A stretch of DNA of 30,584 nucleotides from a bacterium (GTDB lineage: Bacteria > JAJVIF01 > JAGGVT01). The position numbers and the translations under genes are program-made. The stretch covers positions 1 to 30,584 of the forward strand of contig JAGGVT010000124.1 in assembly GCA_021157815.1 (NCBI GenBank), written 5' to 3'. The notes beneath the pieces were generated by a model. The model worked only from the letters and a program-made list of their open reading frames with translations. It had not been told where the DNA came from and searched no databases. Within the stretch, counting starts at the first letter, position 1; every line of letters starts with the position of its first letter. Shown in pieces: positions 8,003-15,487 of the stretch.

Positions 8003-8036
8003 CCCTAACCCCTCTATTCATTAGGGTTAAGGGTGA
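8003..8036 (-). terminator. Possible weak terminator after the split lipoprotein gene
   Basis: On the minus strand, AACCCTAA and TTAGGGGTT can pair around a ~12-base loop. No T run follows, so termination is uncertain. It overlaps the region just upstream of the riboswitch promoter. Confidence 0.3.
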
Positions 8037-8110
8037 TTAGAGCCTCTTAATTCCGGTGTTGTTAAAACAAACTAAATCAGATGCCATTAATCAGAATATA
8101 AACACCGCAC

Positions 8111-8810
8111 TCACTCAGCGCTGAATTTCAACAGATAAGCATCAGAAAAACCATTAGAACGAGTCGGATTGCCATCACCGAAATCAACCTCTTCTTTAAA
8201 ATAACCTGTAGCATATACATTCCCTGAATTATCAACTGCAACGGAATATCCTCTGTCCTCATTAATTCCTCCCCATGTTCTTACCCACTCGAATAAGGAT
8301 GGAGCGCCTGATGAAACTATAATCTCAATTCTGTCATACAACGCAAGTGAACCTGAGTTGGCTGATCTCACGACCATGCAGGCAGGATAAACACCATGGC
8401 TCGCACCAGCGTTATTGACTAGTTCCAATTCCCATTCTGTCGATGTAACAAGCTCAAAATGCGATTCCGGCTCGTTCGTTATCGCGGGACAATGCAGATA
8501 AACCTCACTTACATCATCCTGCCAGTCATAAACGTCAACAGTAACTTGTGTATGAGAACCAACGCTTTCAAATATTTCGCCCTGCGTGAAGTTCTCAATC
8601 GAATAAGGTTCCTCGCAGTTTCCGGGATAGGAGGCATCAACCGCAAACTGAACCGGTCGAAATGGAGGCGGATTGTAAACAAGCAGATTTTCAGTGTGAT
8701 TCGTCTCCCCTGCAAATTTGCGATATCCTACATCCTTCGCATAAGCCTTGAACGGATTTATCTCCTCACCGCCGGGGATATCATACAGTCCAGTCCAGTC
8801 CAGTCCAGTC
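8111..8810 (-). pseudogene. Lipoprotein gene, downstream half (out of frame), with one SBBP-type repeat
   Basis: The frame continues the protein begun at 9203 after the pentanucleotide repeat: WTGLYDIPGGEEINPFKAYAKD, then a strand containing FAVDASYPGNC, DWQDDVSEVYL and a C-terminal WVRTWGGINEDRGYSVAVD...SNGFSDAYLLKFSAE. The last ~50 residues match one beta-propeller (SBBP) repeat. Relatives usually carry many, so the 3' end also looks truncated. No start codon with a ribosome binding site exists for this half alone. The homologous lipoprotein at 4009 runs through the equivalent junction without interruption. It is either a decaying gene or the OFF state of a slipping one. Confidence 0.75.
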
Positions 8811-9203
8811 ATCAGCATTCTCAAGCATATGACCATCGTCATCAGTGTATATAATCAGGCGAACGTCATATACACCAAACAGATACGGATTCGTGAGAGT
8901 CACATCAGCATCAACAACATAATTCGGATAAATCGTATTTATCACAACATGCGGCGTTGGAATTAAATATTTTACCTGATAATGAGTAAGCAGCGAACGG
9001 TCCGGCATGACAGAGGCTGTCATCGATTCGGCATCAAAATCCATTGTCCATGCGCCCAGAAGAACTCTATTCGACGCATCGGCAACAATATCAGCAGGCG
9101 AATCCGATGGTGCCACAGGCGTTGACGCTCTGGATGAACATCCTGGCATCAGGAGTCCGACAATGGCAAGACAAATCACTATAGAGAAAGTATTTTTCAA
9201 CAT
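8781..9203 (-). CDS. Lipoprotein, N-terminal half, frameshifted at a 5-bp repeat
   Basis: 140 residues as read. The signal peptide (MLKNTFSIVICLAIVGLLMPG) ends at lipidation cysteine C22, followed by a Ser/Pro/Ala linker and a beta domain containing GAWTMDFDAESM, an HYQVKYLIPTPHVVI strand and VDADVTLTNPYLFGVYDVRL. GGGGAG lies about eight bases before the ATG. The reading frame enters five GACTG units, runs out of register (ADDWTGLDWTV) and stops. The matching sequence continues in another frame down to 8111. With three or six GACTG units the halves would join into a ~360-residue lipoprotein. Function is unknown; surface location is expected from the signal. Confidence 0.8.
   Translation of the reverse strand: MLKNTFSIVICLAIVGLLMPGCSSRASTPVAPSDSPADIVADASNRVLLGAWTMDFDAESMTASVMPDRSLLTHYQVKYLIPTPHVVINTIYPNYVVDADVTLTNPYLFGVYDVRLIIYTDDDGHMLENADDWTGLDWTV
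8786..8810. repeat. Pentanucleotide tandem repeat (CAGTC)5 in a coding region
   Basis: Five perfect CAGTC copies (GACTG on the coding strand) lie exactly where the lipoprotein frame breaks. The unit is not a multiple of three, so gain or loss of a copy changes the reading frame. Copy numbers 3 and 6 restore it. Confidence 0.93.
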
Positions 9204-9385
9204 GCCATCAACTCCCCGAAAAATAGAATTAGTGAATTGTTTGTTAGTAATCCCTATATGAATTTTACCATATCTTTCAATAATCCTGGGAAGGGATTGA
9301 GAAACAGTTCCATATCGTGTTCGATTTAAATCCGTTTTTACTGTAAATTTCGGTAAAATTCAGCGGTCTGTTTTTGAAGATAAAT

Positions 9386-9430
9386 CGGTGTCAGACACCT
9401 TGAGTGTCCTGATGTAGGGTGTCGGACTCC
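9386..9430. repeat. GGTGTCAGACACC-type hairpin repeat, copy 1
   Basis: Arms at about 9387-9401 and 9416-9430 pair with three mismatches. The left arm contains the self-complementary core GGTGTCAGACACC. A cleaner copy lies ~130 bp away. Confidence 0.65.
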
Positions 9431-9519
9431 TTCATATTATTCGCACAATTTTACTGCGAGGCATAAACAGGTTGGTAAACAAACCTTACTATATATGGCA
9501 TTTGAAATTAACTTGGGAT

Positions 9520-9570
9520 ACCGGTGTCAGACTCCTTGACAATACCATCATCAAGGTGTCTGACACCGGT
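9520..9570. repeat. GGTGTCAGACACC-type hairpin repeat, copy 2
   Basis: Arms at 9520-9539 and 9551-9570 form a 20-bp stem with one mismatch around an 11-base loop. REP-like palindromes of this sort are often mobilised by RAYT-type transposases elsewhere, but none is present here. Confidence 0.75.
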
Positions 9571-9664
9571 AAACGTATTCTAAAATACATAACTTTTTCT
9601 TGAATTCCTTGGAATGTCAAGCGGGAGGTATTTTATTTCATCAACTAAAACTTATACATTTAAA

Positions 9665-9720
9665 CAGTCCCCTTTTTTTACTCAATCGAAACTCAACCCA
9701 CACGATTTATTGAAGACCCA
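9665..9720. repeat. Dispersed A-type repeat, inverted relative to 20438-20493
   Basis: The stretch from CAGTCCCC through ACCCACACGATTTATTGAAG is the reverse complement of 20438-20493, with few differences. The core ACCCACAC-R-ATTTATTGAAG appears a third time at 20627-20645, in front of the IS630-type fragment. Confidence 0.75.
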
Positions 9721-9779
9721 CAAGTAATGCAGTGGATCAAAACGAATTATCCTCATTTGGTTGAAGGTATATAGTAATC

Positions 9780-10445
9780 CTACTTGGGCATCCGCTCCCA
9801 CAACTTCCTGAACGCCTTGCCTCTATGCGAAACACGGTTTTTCTCGCCAGTGGACATTTCAGCTGCTGACTTGCCTGTTGTTTCATCGTAAAATACCGGG
9901 TCGTATCCGAATCCGCTGTCGCCCTGAGGTTTGGCCAGGATTATGCCGTTCCAGTGTTCGTGGATTGTGATTATTTCAGAGGTTTCCCCGGCAAGGGGAT
10001 GCCGGGTTACATGTTTTTCCCCGGCGAAGGGACGCCGGGTTACATTTTTGGGAATAAATGCCGCGGCGACGCAGACAAATCGTGCGGCGCGATTGCCTTC
10101 CTCGACAGGTTCCATCATTTCAAGAAGCGTTTCATAACGGGATTTGTCGGAATCCTCTGGCGCTTTGACGCGAGCTGATTTGATTCCCGGAAAGCCATCC
10201 AGAGCGGTAACCTCAAGGCCTGAATCATCCGCGATTGATATTATTCCTGACTTTGCGCCATAGAATCGCGCTTTGATTATCGCGTTGGATTCATAATCGG
10301 CGCCTGTTTCATCCGGTGAATCGTAAATGCCGACATCGTCCGGCTGAAGGAATTCGATATCGGATGCTCCCGCGGATTCAAGAATAGCGGTGATTTCCCT
10401 CGCTTTTCCCTTGTTGTGTGTGGCTATGAGGATTTTGGTTTTCAA
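9780..10445 (-). CDS. rdgB: RdgB/HAM1 non-canonical purine NTP pyrophosphatase with in-frame repeat insertion
   Basis: This enzyme hydrolyses ITP, dITP and XTP to monophosphates, cleaning the nucleotide pool. Family motifs are ATHNKGKAREI (8-18), ADDSGLEV (72-79), FGYDPVF (179-185) and SHRGKAF (206-212). It has 221 residues, about 20 longer than usual. The excess is residues 134-155, two 11-residue copies (NVTRRPFAGEK, HVTRHPLAGET) encoded by two 33-bp palindromic repeat units. They lie between RFVCVAAAFIPK and SEIITIHEHW, a strand-loop-strand region away from the motifs, so activity may survive. The TTG start overlaps the TGA of the upstream Fe-S gene (TTGA), implying translational coupling. 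Confidence 0.95.
   Translation of the reverse strand: MKTKILIATHNKGKAREITAILESAGASDIEFLQPDDVGIYDSPDETGADYESNAIIKARFYGAKSGIISIADDSGLEVTALDGFPGIKSARVKAPEDSDKSRYETLLEMMEPVEEGNRAARFVCVAAAFIPKNVTRRPFAGEKHVTRHPLAGETSEIITIHEHWNGIILAKPQGDSGFGYDPVFYDETTGKSAAEMSTGEKNRVSHRGKAFRKLWERMPK
9983..10046. repeat. Two 33-bp palindromic repeat units inside rdgB
   Basis: Units at 9983-10013 and 10016-10046 each read TTTCCCCGGC...GCCGGGTTACAT with self-complementary CCCGGC/GCCGGG arms. The period is 33 bp, or 11 codons, so the frame is kept. They resemble the CCCGGG- and GTAACCCGG-type palindromes elsewhere in the window. Confidence 0.88.
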
Positions 10446-11389
10446 TAGTCCGGCTGGAGTGTGAAATAACAGTCTGTGAATTCATTCATAAGCTCGCTTA
10501 ATTCCTCTTGAAGATTCTTGCATCGCTTGGAATCAAGCAGCTTTCCGTCTTTGTGATAGATATTAAACCGTCCCGGATTAACAGTTACCTGATTAATTGT
10601 CTCCTTGTTCAGCGGCAGTTTTTTGGATGGCGGCGGTGTGGGTATGGCAAGCCGTCCGGCAGTGCCCATTGGGAAATAGCCCAGGAATCCGAAATCGGTT
10701 TCGAGAAGCGAAATCGCGCCAGTGGGGCAGGCATCGACACAATATCCGCAAAACGAGCAGTCGGTTTCGGTAAGCGGTTTAATTTTCGATGGGTCGAGCT
10801 TGCCATCGGGGAAATAATTACCATAAATGTTCAAGCCTTCGGAAATCATACACGCTTGAACGCATCTTGTGCAGGATATGCATAAATTGTAATCACGGAA
10901 AAACATTTCCTGTTCGGTGATTTTGGGAAGGTCGCGCGGTATGTATTCAGGCGTACCCTTGGGAACGCCCATGTAATCGGTTAGATGCCTTAATTCGCAC
11001 TCGTCAAAATGACCGCAGCATCTGTCATATTCGGGCTTGTCGTATTTGCATTGTGTACGGTCGCATTCGAAACGGATATCGCAATCGAGGCAGGCGTGGG
11101 GATGGTTCGCAAGAATTTCCCTCAGCGCGTTTTCACGAATTTCAATCAATTGGTCTGAGGATGTTCTTATAACCATGCCGTCATCAGGCATTACCATGCA
11201 GCTTAATTGAGGTTCATCGAAGCCGTCGATTTCAACAACGCAAAGCCCACACAAGCCGGATGGTTTTAATTCGGGATGGCTGCAGATTCCGGGTATATAG
11301 AATCCGGATTCCCGGGCGGCGTCGATTAGTGGAATGCCTTCAGGAATTGAGATTTCGTAACCATCGATATTAATGTTTATCTTTATCAT
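10442..11389 (-). CDS. Orphan NuoG/HoxU-like Fe-S protein
   Basis: 315 residues that should bind four clusters. A plant-type [2Fe-2S] domain uses C36, C47, C50 and C64. A NuoG-type His-Cys [4Fe-4S] site uses H96, C100, C103 and C109. Two further [4Fe-4S] motifs follow: C170-x2-C173-x2-C176-x3-C180 and C211-x2-C214-x2-C217-x3-C221. This is the layout of HoxU of bidirectional hydrogenases and of the N-termini of NuoG and NAD-dependent formate dehydrogenases. Here it stops before any catalytic domain and ends in an unfamiliar ~85-residue tail (PTPPPSKK, NPGRFNIYHKDGK). No flavoprotein, hydrogenase or Nuo gene is nearby. It overlaps the membrane-protein gene upstream by ATGA and rdgB downstream by TTGA. 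Its electron partners are unknown. Confidence 0.88.
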   Translation of the reverse strand: MIKININIDGYEISIPEGIPLIDAARESGFYIPGICSHPELKPSGLCGLCVVEIDGFDEPQLSCMVMPDDGMVIRTSSDQLIEIRENALREILANHPHACLDCDIRFECDRTQCKYDKPEYDRCCGHFDECELRHLTDYMGVPKGTPEYIPRDLPKITEQEMFFRDYNLCISCTRCVQACMISEGLNIYGNYFPDGKLDPSKIKPLTETDCSFCGYCVDACPTGAISLLETDFGFLGYFPMGTAGRLAIPTPPPSKKLPLNKETINQVTVNPGRFNIYHKDGKLLDSKRCKNLQEELSELMNEFTDCYFTLQPDY

Positions 11390-11586
11390 TGTTGATTGTC
11401 TTTATTATTATAAGTTTCCCTGTCCAAAGACAGCACATAATATGAATACAGGAACAAAGCGACAAACGCCGGCCAGAATGTCCGCACGCCCAGAGTCCAG
11501 CCAAAGGCGCTCTTTGCGACATAGAACAAACCAACCGCTACGATTACAACGACTATTGGAACAACCGCTCGAATCATCGATTCCAT
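11386..11586 (-). CDS. Small two-helix membrane protein
   Basis: 66 residues from the ATG at 11586 (MESMIRAVVPIV...). It has two hydrophobic segments, about 5-23 (AVVPIVVVIVAVGLFYVAK) and 32-50 (FWPAFVALFLYSYYVLS), and a polar tail. Its TGA overlaps the start of the Fe-S protein gene by four bases (ATGA), which argues that it is real and translated in the same operon. A longer TTG start at 11616 and an ATG at 11577 are possible; no strong ribosome binding site decides. It could anchor the Fe-S protein at the membrane, which is inferred from context. Confidence 0.6.
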   Translation of the reverse strand: MESMIRAVVPIVVVIVAVGLFYVAKSAFGWTLGVRTFWPAFVALFLYSYYVLSLDRETYNNKDNQQ

Positions 11587-11668
11587 TATAGCAGCTTGGC
11601 AAAGTGTGTGTGGCAATTGATGCAGGTATAATATCTAAAGCCCCGAGACATCAGCGCTGCGAGAATAC

Positions 11669-12961
11669 TCAACCCGACAAAAGCGACAGATAATCCATAA
11701 ACTCGCCAAATGAAATCCCCAGTGCTGACAGGTCATCGAAATTCAATTCAAGATTGTGTATCACCGACAAAACAATCAAACTCATTAAAATCCGATGGTC
11801 ACTAAAATGATTAATGGGAGCTGATACGGGTTTGGCTTGCCCGTCGAAAGTGAACCCGTCAGGATATTCAGTAATCTCAATTCCCATCCGCCTAAGATTT
11901 TCCACAATCGCTTTTAATCTGTCTGATTCCTTGAATCGCAATTCCCCCGCGCCTCGTATTTCAAATCCACCCTTCGCTTTAGTCGCGATAACCGAAAGAA
12001 GCGGAAGTTCATCGATAATAAGCGGAATATCCCGTTCGTTGATTTCGACATTTTTCAATTCCGATGATCGCACAACAACATCGCCAACAATTTCCCCCAT
12101 CTCTTTTCCAGTTGGCATAATTTCAATATCGCCGCCCATCCGTTTCAATATCTCCAGATACTTTATCCTTCGCGGATTTAAAAGCAGGTTATGAAACGTA
12201 ACTTCCGAATCCTGCTTTAAAAGGGCAATTGCGACGATATACGCCGCGGATGACGGGTCGGATGGAATCGATGTCTCAAATGCGTCCAGTTCAGAAGGCC
12301 CATTAATTATATGCCTGCACGAATTCCCTTCGAGTTTCCTATGGTAACCGGTCGAACAGATTTGCTCCAGCGCGATTTCAGTATGGTCGCGCGACAGCAT
12401 TGGCTCCGTGATAAGTGATTCGCCATCCGCATAAACAGCGGCGTAAATCAGCGATGATTTAACCTGTGATGACGCGACAGGCAGATTGTATTCAAGCGGT
12501 TTTAAATCCGCTCTTCCGATTATTTTCACAGGCGCATGGCCATCTGCTGTGATAACCTCGATGCCCATCATTCGCAAAGGTTCAGCGACACGCTCCATCG
12601 GCCGGCGCGATAACGATTCATCCCCGACAAGTTCGGATTCAAACTGGCATGATGCCAGAACGCCCATTAAAAGCCGCATCGTGGTTCCAGAATTCACGCA
12701 GTCTATTGGATTTGCCGGCGGCGCGAGATCTCCGCCGCCGCCCATAATGCTCAATTCACCGGGCGCTGTTTGCCGAATCGGAACGCCAAGCCGGATCAAC
12801 GCTTTAACAGTTGCATTGACATCTCTGGATGACGGCAGGTTTGAAATCACGCTGTCGCCCATCGCCAGTGATGCGTGAATCAACGCGCGGTGCGAAATCG
12901 ATTTATCTCCGGGAAGCAAAACCGAACCGTTAAGCGATTTTATTTCGTTGAGATTGAGCAT
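11669..12961 (-). CDS. aroA: 3-phosphoshikimate 1-carboxyvinyltransferase (EPSP synthase)
   Basis: This enzyme joins phosphoenolpyruvate to shikimate-3-phosphate in the shikimate pathway. With the start at 12961 it has 430 residues, the normal length. Motifs are LPGDKSISHRALIHASLA (16-33, K20 binding substrate), NSGTTMRL (90-97), GDESLSRRPM (113-122), SRDHTE, DPSSAAYIVAIALL, RFKESDRLKAIVENL and SDHRILM near the end. The frame stays open upstream to 13132, but that extension is translated repeat element and lacks homology, so it is excluded. No clear ribosome binding site precedes the chosen ATG. TATACT followed by ATTATG just upstream could be a -10 box giving a very short leader. The gene is monocistronic as far as can be seen. 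Confidence 0.96.
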   Translation of the reverse strand: MLNLNEIKSLNGSVLLPGDKSISHRALIHASLAMGDSVISNLPSSRDVNATVKALIRLGVPIRQTAPGELSIMGGGGDLAPPANPIDCVNSGTTMRLLMGVLASCQFESELVGDESLSRRPMERVAEPLRMMGIEVITADGHAPVKIIGRADLKPLEYNLPVASSQVKSSLIYAAVYADGESLITEPMLSRDHTEIALEQICSTGYHRKLEGNSCRHIINGPSELDAFETSIPSDPSSAAYIVAIALLKQDSEVTFHNLLLNPRRIKYLEILKRMGGDIEIMPTGKEMGEIVGDVVVRSSELKNVEINERDIPLIIDELPLLSVIATKAKGGFEIRGAGELRFKESDRLKAIVENLRRMGIEITEYPDGFTFDGQAKPVSAPINHFSDHRILMSLIVLSVIHNLELNFDDLSALGISFGEFMDYLSLLSG

Positions 12962-12993
12962 TTTGTACGGCAAACAAGTCAGCATAATTAGTA

Positions 12994-13223
12994 TAGCAAA
13001 GGGTTTAAGAGCGTGTCTGAAAAGCATGTTGATTTTCAAACATACTATTTTTCTGATAGCTCTCGGGTGCCGCCCACACATCACGTCTTTTTGTGATTTG
13101 TGGGTGCAATGCATAACTTCGCAACATGTCACCCATAAAGCCGAGACGGCTGTATGGGCGGCACCCAGCGTTTTGAATCAAATTGGGATCTTCCCCGACA
13201 GCCTCTTAAAACCCTCTGCTATT
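12994..13223. mobile_element. ~225-bp MITE-like element, copy 1
   Basis: The ends are imperfect inverted repeats of ~30 bp (ATAGCAAAGGGTTTAAGAG and ATAGCAGAGGGTTTTAAGAG). The middle holds GGGTGCCGCCCACACATCAC and a partly complementary GGGCGGCACCC arm, so the whole element can fold into a hairpin. It is the reverse complement of 15238-15458. No coding capacity is seen. It supplies the stop codon of the oppF-type gene at 13219-13221. Confidence 0.8.
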
Positions 13224-14202
13224 TAGTTATCCCTCTCGAATACAAATGACATGCAACTGTATGGTTATTTTCAATCAGAACCGGAACAGGCGGGATTTTA
13301 TCGCACGGCTCAAATCGTTTAGGGCATCGTGTGTGGAAACGGCAACCCGATGGCGGTGCGGCTGGCGACGGCGGATCGCCCTTCAAAGGAGCGTACTCGG
13401 CAGGAGCATCCGGATCAGGGATCGGAATTGACTTCAAGAGAACCTGCGTGTATGGATGGCTTGGATTTGCGAAAAACATTTCTGTCGGCGCGAGTTCAAC
13501 AATCTGGCCAAGGTACATAACCGCAATCCAGTCTGAAATATGCCTTACAACGCTCAAATCATGCGCGATGAACAGAAAAGTGAGATTCAGTTTTTCCTGA
13601 AGCTCCTGCATAAGATTGACAATCTGCGCCTGAATGCTGACATCAAGCGCGCTAACCGGTTCATCGCAGACAATGAATTTCGGATTAAGCGCCAGCGCGC
13701 GCGCTACGCCAATCCGTTGTTTTTGCCCACCGGAGAATTCATGCGGATATCGGGATGCCATCGCCGGGTCAAGACCGACCATCTCCATCAGTTCATTTAT
13801 CTTTTCATGCCTGCCTGATTTATCGCCCAGTTTAAAAACATCAAGCGGCTCTCCGATTATTTTCCCCGCTGCCATGCGCGGATTCAGCGATGCCTGCGGG
13901 TCCTGAAACACAATCTGCATGTCGCGCCGAAGGTCCCGCAACTCATGCGATTTCAGAGAAGTAATATCCCTTCCGTCGAAAATTATTTTTCCTTCTGTTG
14001 GTTCAATTAGCCTGAGAATACATCGCCCCAGCGTCGATTTACCGCATCCCGATTCACCGACAAGCCCGAGTGTGCTCGACTGCTGGATACTCAAATCAAC
14101 GCCGTCAACAGCGCGGACATCGCCGACATGACGCCTTAACAACACTCCGCGATATATCGGGAAATATTTCTTGAGCTGTTTTATTTCGATAAGATTGGTC
14201 AT
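13219..14202 (-). CDS. Oligopeptide/dipeptide ABC transporter ATPase, OppF/DppF type
   Basis: 327 residues. Walker A is GESGCGKST (49-57), the Q-loop lies in [12 protein letters not shown], the signature is FSGGQKQR (156-163), Walker B ends in D180-E181, and the switch histidine is H214. The C-terminal extension has the oligopeptide-transporter hallmarks [16 protein letters not shown] and a Cys motif, [16 protein letters not shown]. It would pair with the OppD-type subunit upstream (ATGA overlap) to power uptake of peptides or similar solutes. No permease or binding-protein genes are adjacent, so the partners must lie elsewhere or be lost. The stop codon falls within the inverted repeat element. 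Confidence 0.93.
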   Translation of the reverse strand: MTNLIEIKQLKKYFPIYRGVLLRRHVGDVRAVDGVDLSIQQSSTLGLVGESGCGKSTLGRCILRLIEPTEGKIIFDGRDITSLKSHELRDLRRDMQIVFQDPQASLNPRMAAGKIIGEPLDVFKLGDKSGRHEKINELMEMVGLDPAMASRYPHEFSGGQKQRIGVARALALNPKFIVCDEPVSALDVSIQAQIVNLMQELQEKLNLTFLFIAHDLSVVRHISDWIAVMYLGQIVELAPTEMFFANPSHPYTQVLLKSIPIPDPDAPAEYAPLKGDPPSPAAPPSGCRFHTRCPKRFEPCDKIPPVPVLIENNHTVACHLYSRGITK

Positions 14203-15215
14203 GGTTTGAACTCATCAAAAAGCCAGCACGCGACCCGTCTTTGATCTTTATAAAATTTCAATGCCGGACGATTTTCAAAACAGTGTTCCATTTTTACATT
14301 ACAGCGCTCCTCAAACGGGCATCCGGGATTCAGCTCTGCCAGTCCCGGTGGTGAACCCGGAATAGGGTCAAGCCTTTCGCGTTTTTCATCCGGTTTTGGA
14401 AGGCACGCTAGAAGCCCTTTTGTATATGGATGAAGCGGGTCGTGGAAAATTTCCTGAACGGAACCCTCCTCCATTATCTGGCCGCCGTACATCACAATCA
14501 CGCGGCTGCACGTTGACGCCACCACGCCAAGGTCATGTGTAATCATTATCACGGCGCTTCCGAATTCCTGTTTCATTTCACGAATCAATTCGAGTATCTG
14601 CGCCTGGATTGTTACATCAAGCGCGGTTGTCGGTTCATCAGCGATTAACAGTTTTGGCTTGAGCGAAAGCCCCATCGCTATCATCACTCTCTGGCGCATT
14701 CCGCCTGACAATTCAAACGGATACTGCCGCATTCGCTCCTCAGCAAGTGGCATTCCGACTTTCTTAAGCATGGCAACCGATTTATCATGCGCTTCCTTCG
14801 CGGATATCCTGCCGTGAATTCTGAATGTCTCCATCATCTGGTCACCGATAGTCAGTACCGGATTCAGTGATGTCATGGGGTCCTGGAAAATCATCGCGAT
14901 TTGATTCCCCCTGATATCGCGCATTTTCGCACCGCTTAGATTCAGAAGGTTTCGCCCCTCGAAAATAATCTCGCCGCCAACTATTTTACCTGGAGGATCC
15001 TGAATGATTCGCAAAATTGAAAGCGCGGTTACAGATTTCCCGCTGCCGGATTCACCCACGATTCCCAGCGTTTCGCCGTAGCCAAGATGAAACGTCACAT
15101 TGTCAACCGCCTTGACTATTCCCTCCTCCGCGGTGAAATACGTTGAGAGATTGCGAACTTCTAAAAGGTGTTCACCTGATGAATCGTGGGTTGTATTGTC
15201 GTTCGACTTGTTCAC
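14199..15215 (-). CDS. Oligopeptide/dipeptide ABC transporter ATPase, OppD/DppD type
   Basis: 338 residues. Walker A is GESGSGKS (54-61), the signature LSGGMRQR (169-176), Walker B LLIADEP (189-195), the switch histidine H227, and the C-terminal oligopeptide motif [12 protein letters not shown]...[10 protein letters not shown]. It forms the first half of a heterodimeric ATPase with the OppF-type gene, overlapping it by ATGA. It starts at GTG (15215) with only a weak ribosome binding site. The upstream copy of the inverted element begins about 25 bp before the start, so the promoter may lie in it. Confidence 0.93.
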   Translation of the reverse strand: MNKSNDNTTHDSSGEHLLEVRNLSTYFTAEEGIVKAVDNVTFHLGYGETLGIVGESGSGKSVTALSILRIIQDPPGKIVGGEIIFEGRNLLNLSGAKMRDIRGNQIAMIFQDPMTSLNPVLTIGDQMMETFRIHGRISAKEAHDKSVAMLKKVGMPLAEERMRQYPFELSGGMRQRVMIAMGLSLKPKLLIADEPTTALDVTIQAQILELIREMKQEFGSAVIMITHDLGVVASTCSRVIVMYGGQIMEEGSVQEIFHDPLHPYTKGLLACLPKPDEKRERLDPIPGSPPGLAELNPGCPFEERCNVKMEHCFENRPALKFYKDQRRVACWLFDEFKP

Positions 15216-15237
15216 GGTTTTCTATGTTCTTTTTGTT

Positions 15238-15458
15238 ATAGCAGAGGGTTTAAAACCTGTCGTGCAAGGTGTCAATTTGATTCAAAACGCAGGGTGCCAC
15301 CCATACAGCCCTCTCGGCTTTATGGGTAACCTGCTGCGAGGTTATCATTTCACCCACAAATCACAAAAAGACGTGATGTGTGGGCGGCACCCGAGAGTTA
15401 TCAGGAAAATGGTATTTTTAAGAATCAACATGCTTTCCCGACAAGCTCTTTAACCCTC
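15238..15458. mobile_element. ~220-bp MITE-like element, copy 2 (inverted)
   Basis: This is the reverse complement of 12994-13223, with small differences and matching landmarks (GGGTGCCACCCATACAGCC, AAAAAGACGTGATGTGTGGG, GCATGTTGATT). The two copies face each other across the 2-kb oppDF-type pair. ftsY ends about 30 bp beyond. Confidence 0.8.
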
Positions 15459-15487
15459 ATCTTCCTGAAAACCTCCCGCTATTTTCT

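Larger units (their letters stand above)
9204..9779. other. Gene-free region with dispersed hairpin repeats
   Basis: I see no supportable gene in these ~575 bp. They hold the leader of the lipoprotein gene at the left end, two hairpin repeats (9386-9430 and 9520-9570) and the A-type repeat at 9665-9720. A fragment reading EDPQVMQWIKTNYPHLVEG just after that repeat could be the tail of a lost transposase. That is a guess. Confidence 0.5.

Noticed and set aside
9386-9570. Hairpins in the 9204-9779 gap as intrinsic terminators
   Set aside because: They lack T runs on either strand and look like dispersed repeat copies, though they may still affect transcript ends.
12962-13132. Longer aroA reading frame starting at 13132
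   Set aside because: The extra 57 residues are translated MITE-like repeat sequence with no EPSP-synthase homology. The family's normal start matches 12961.
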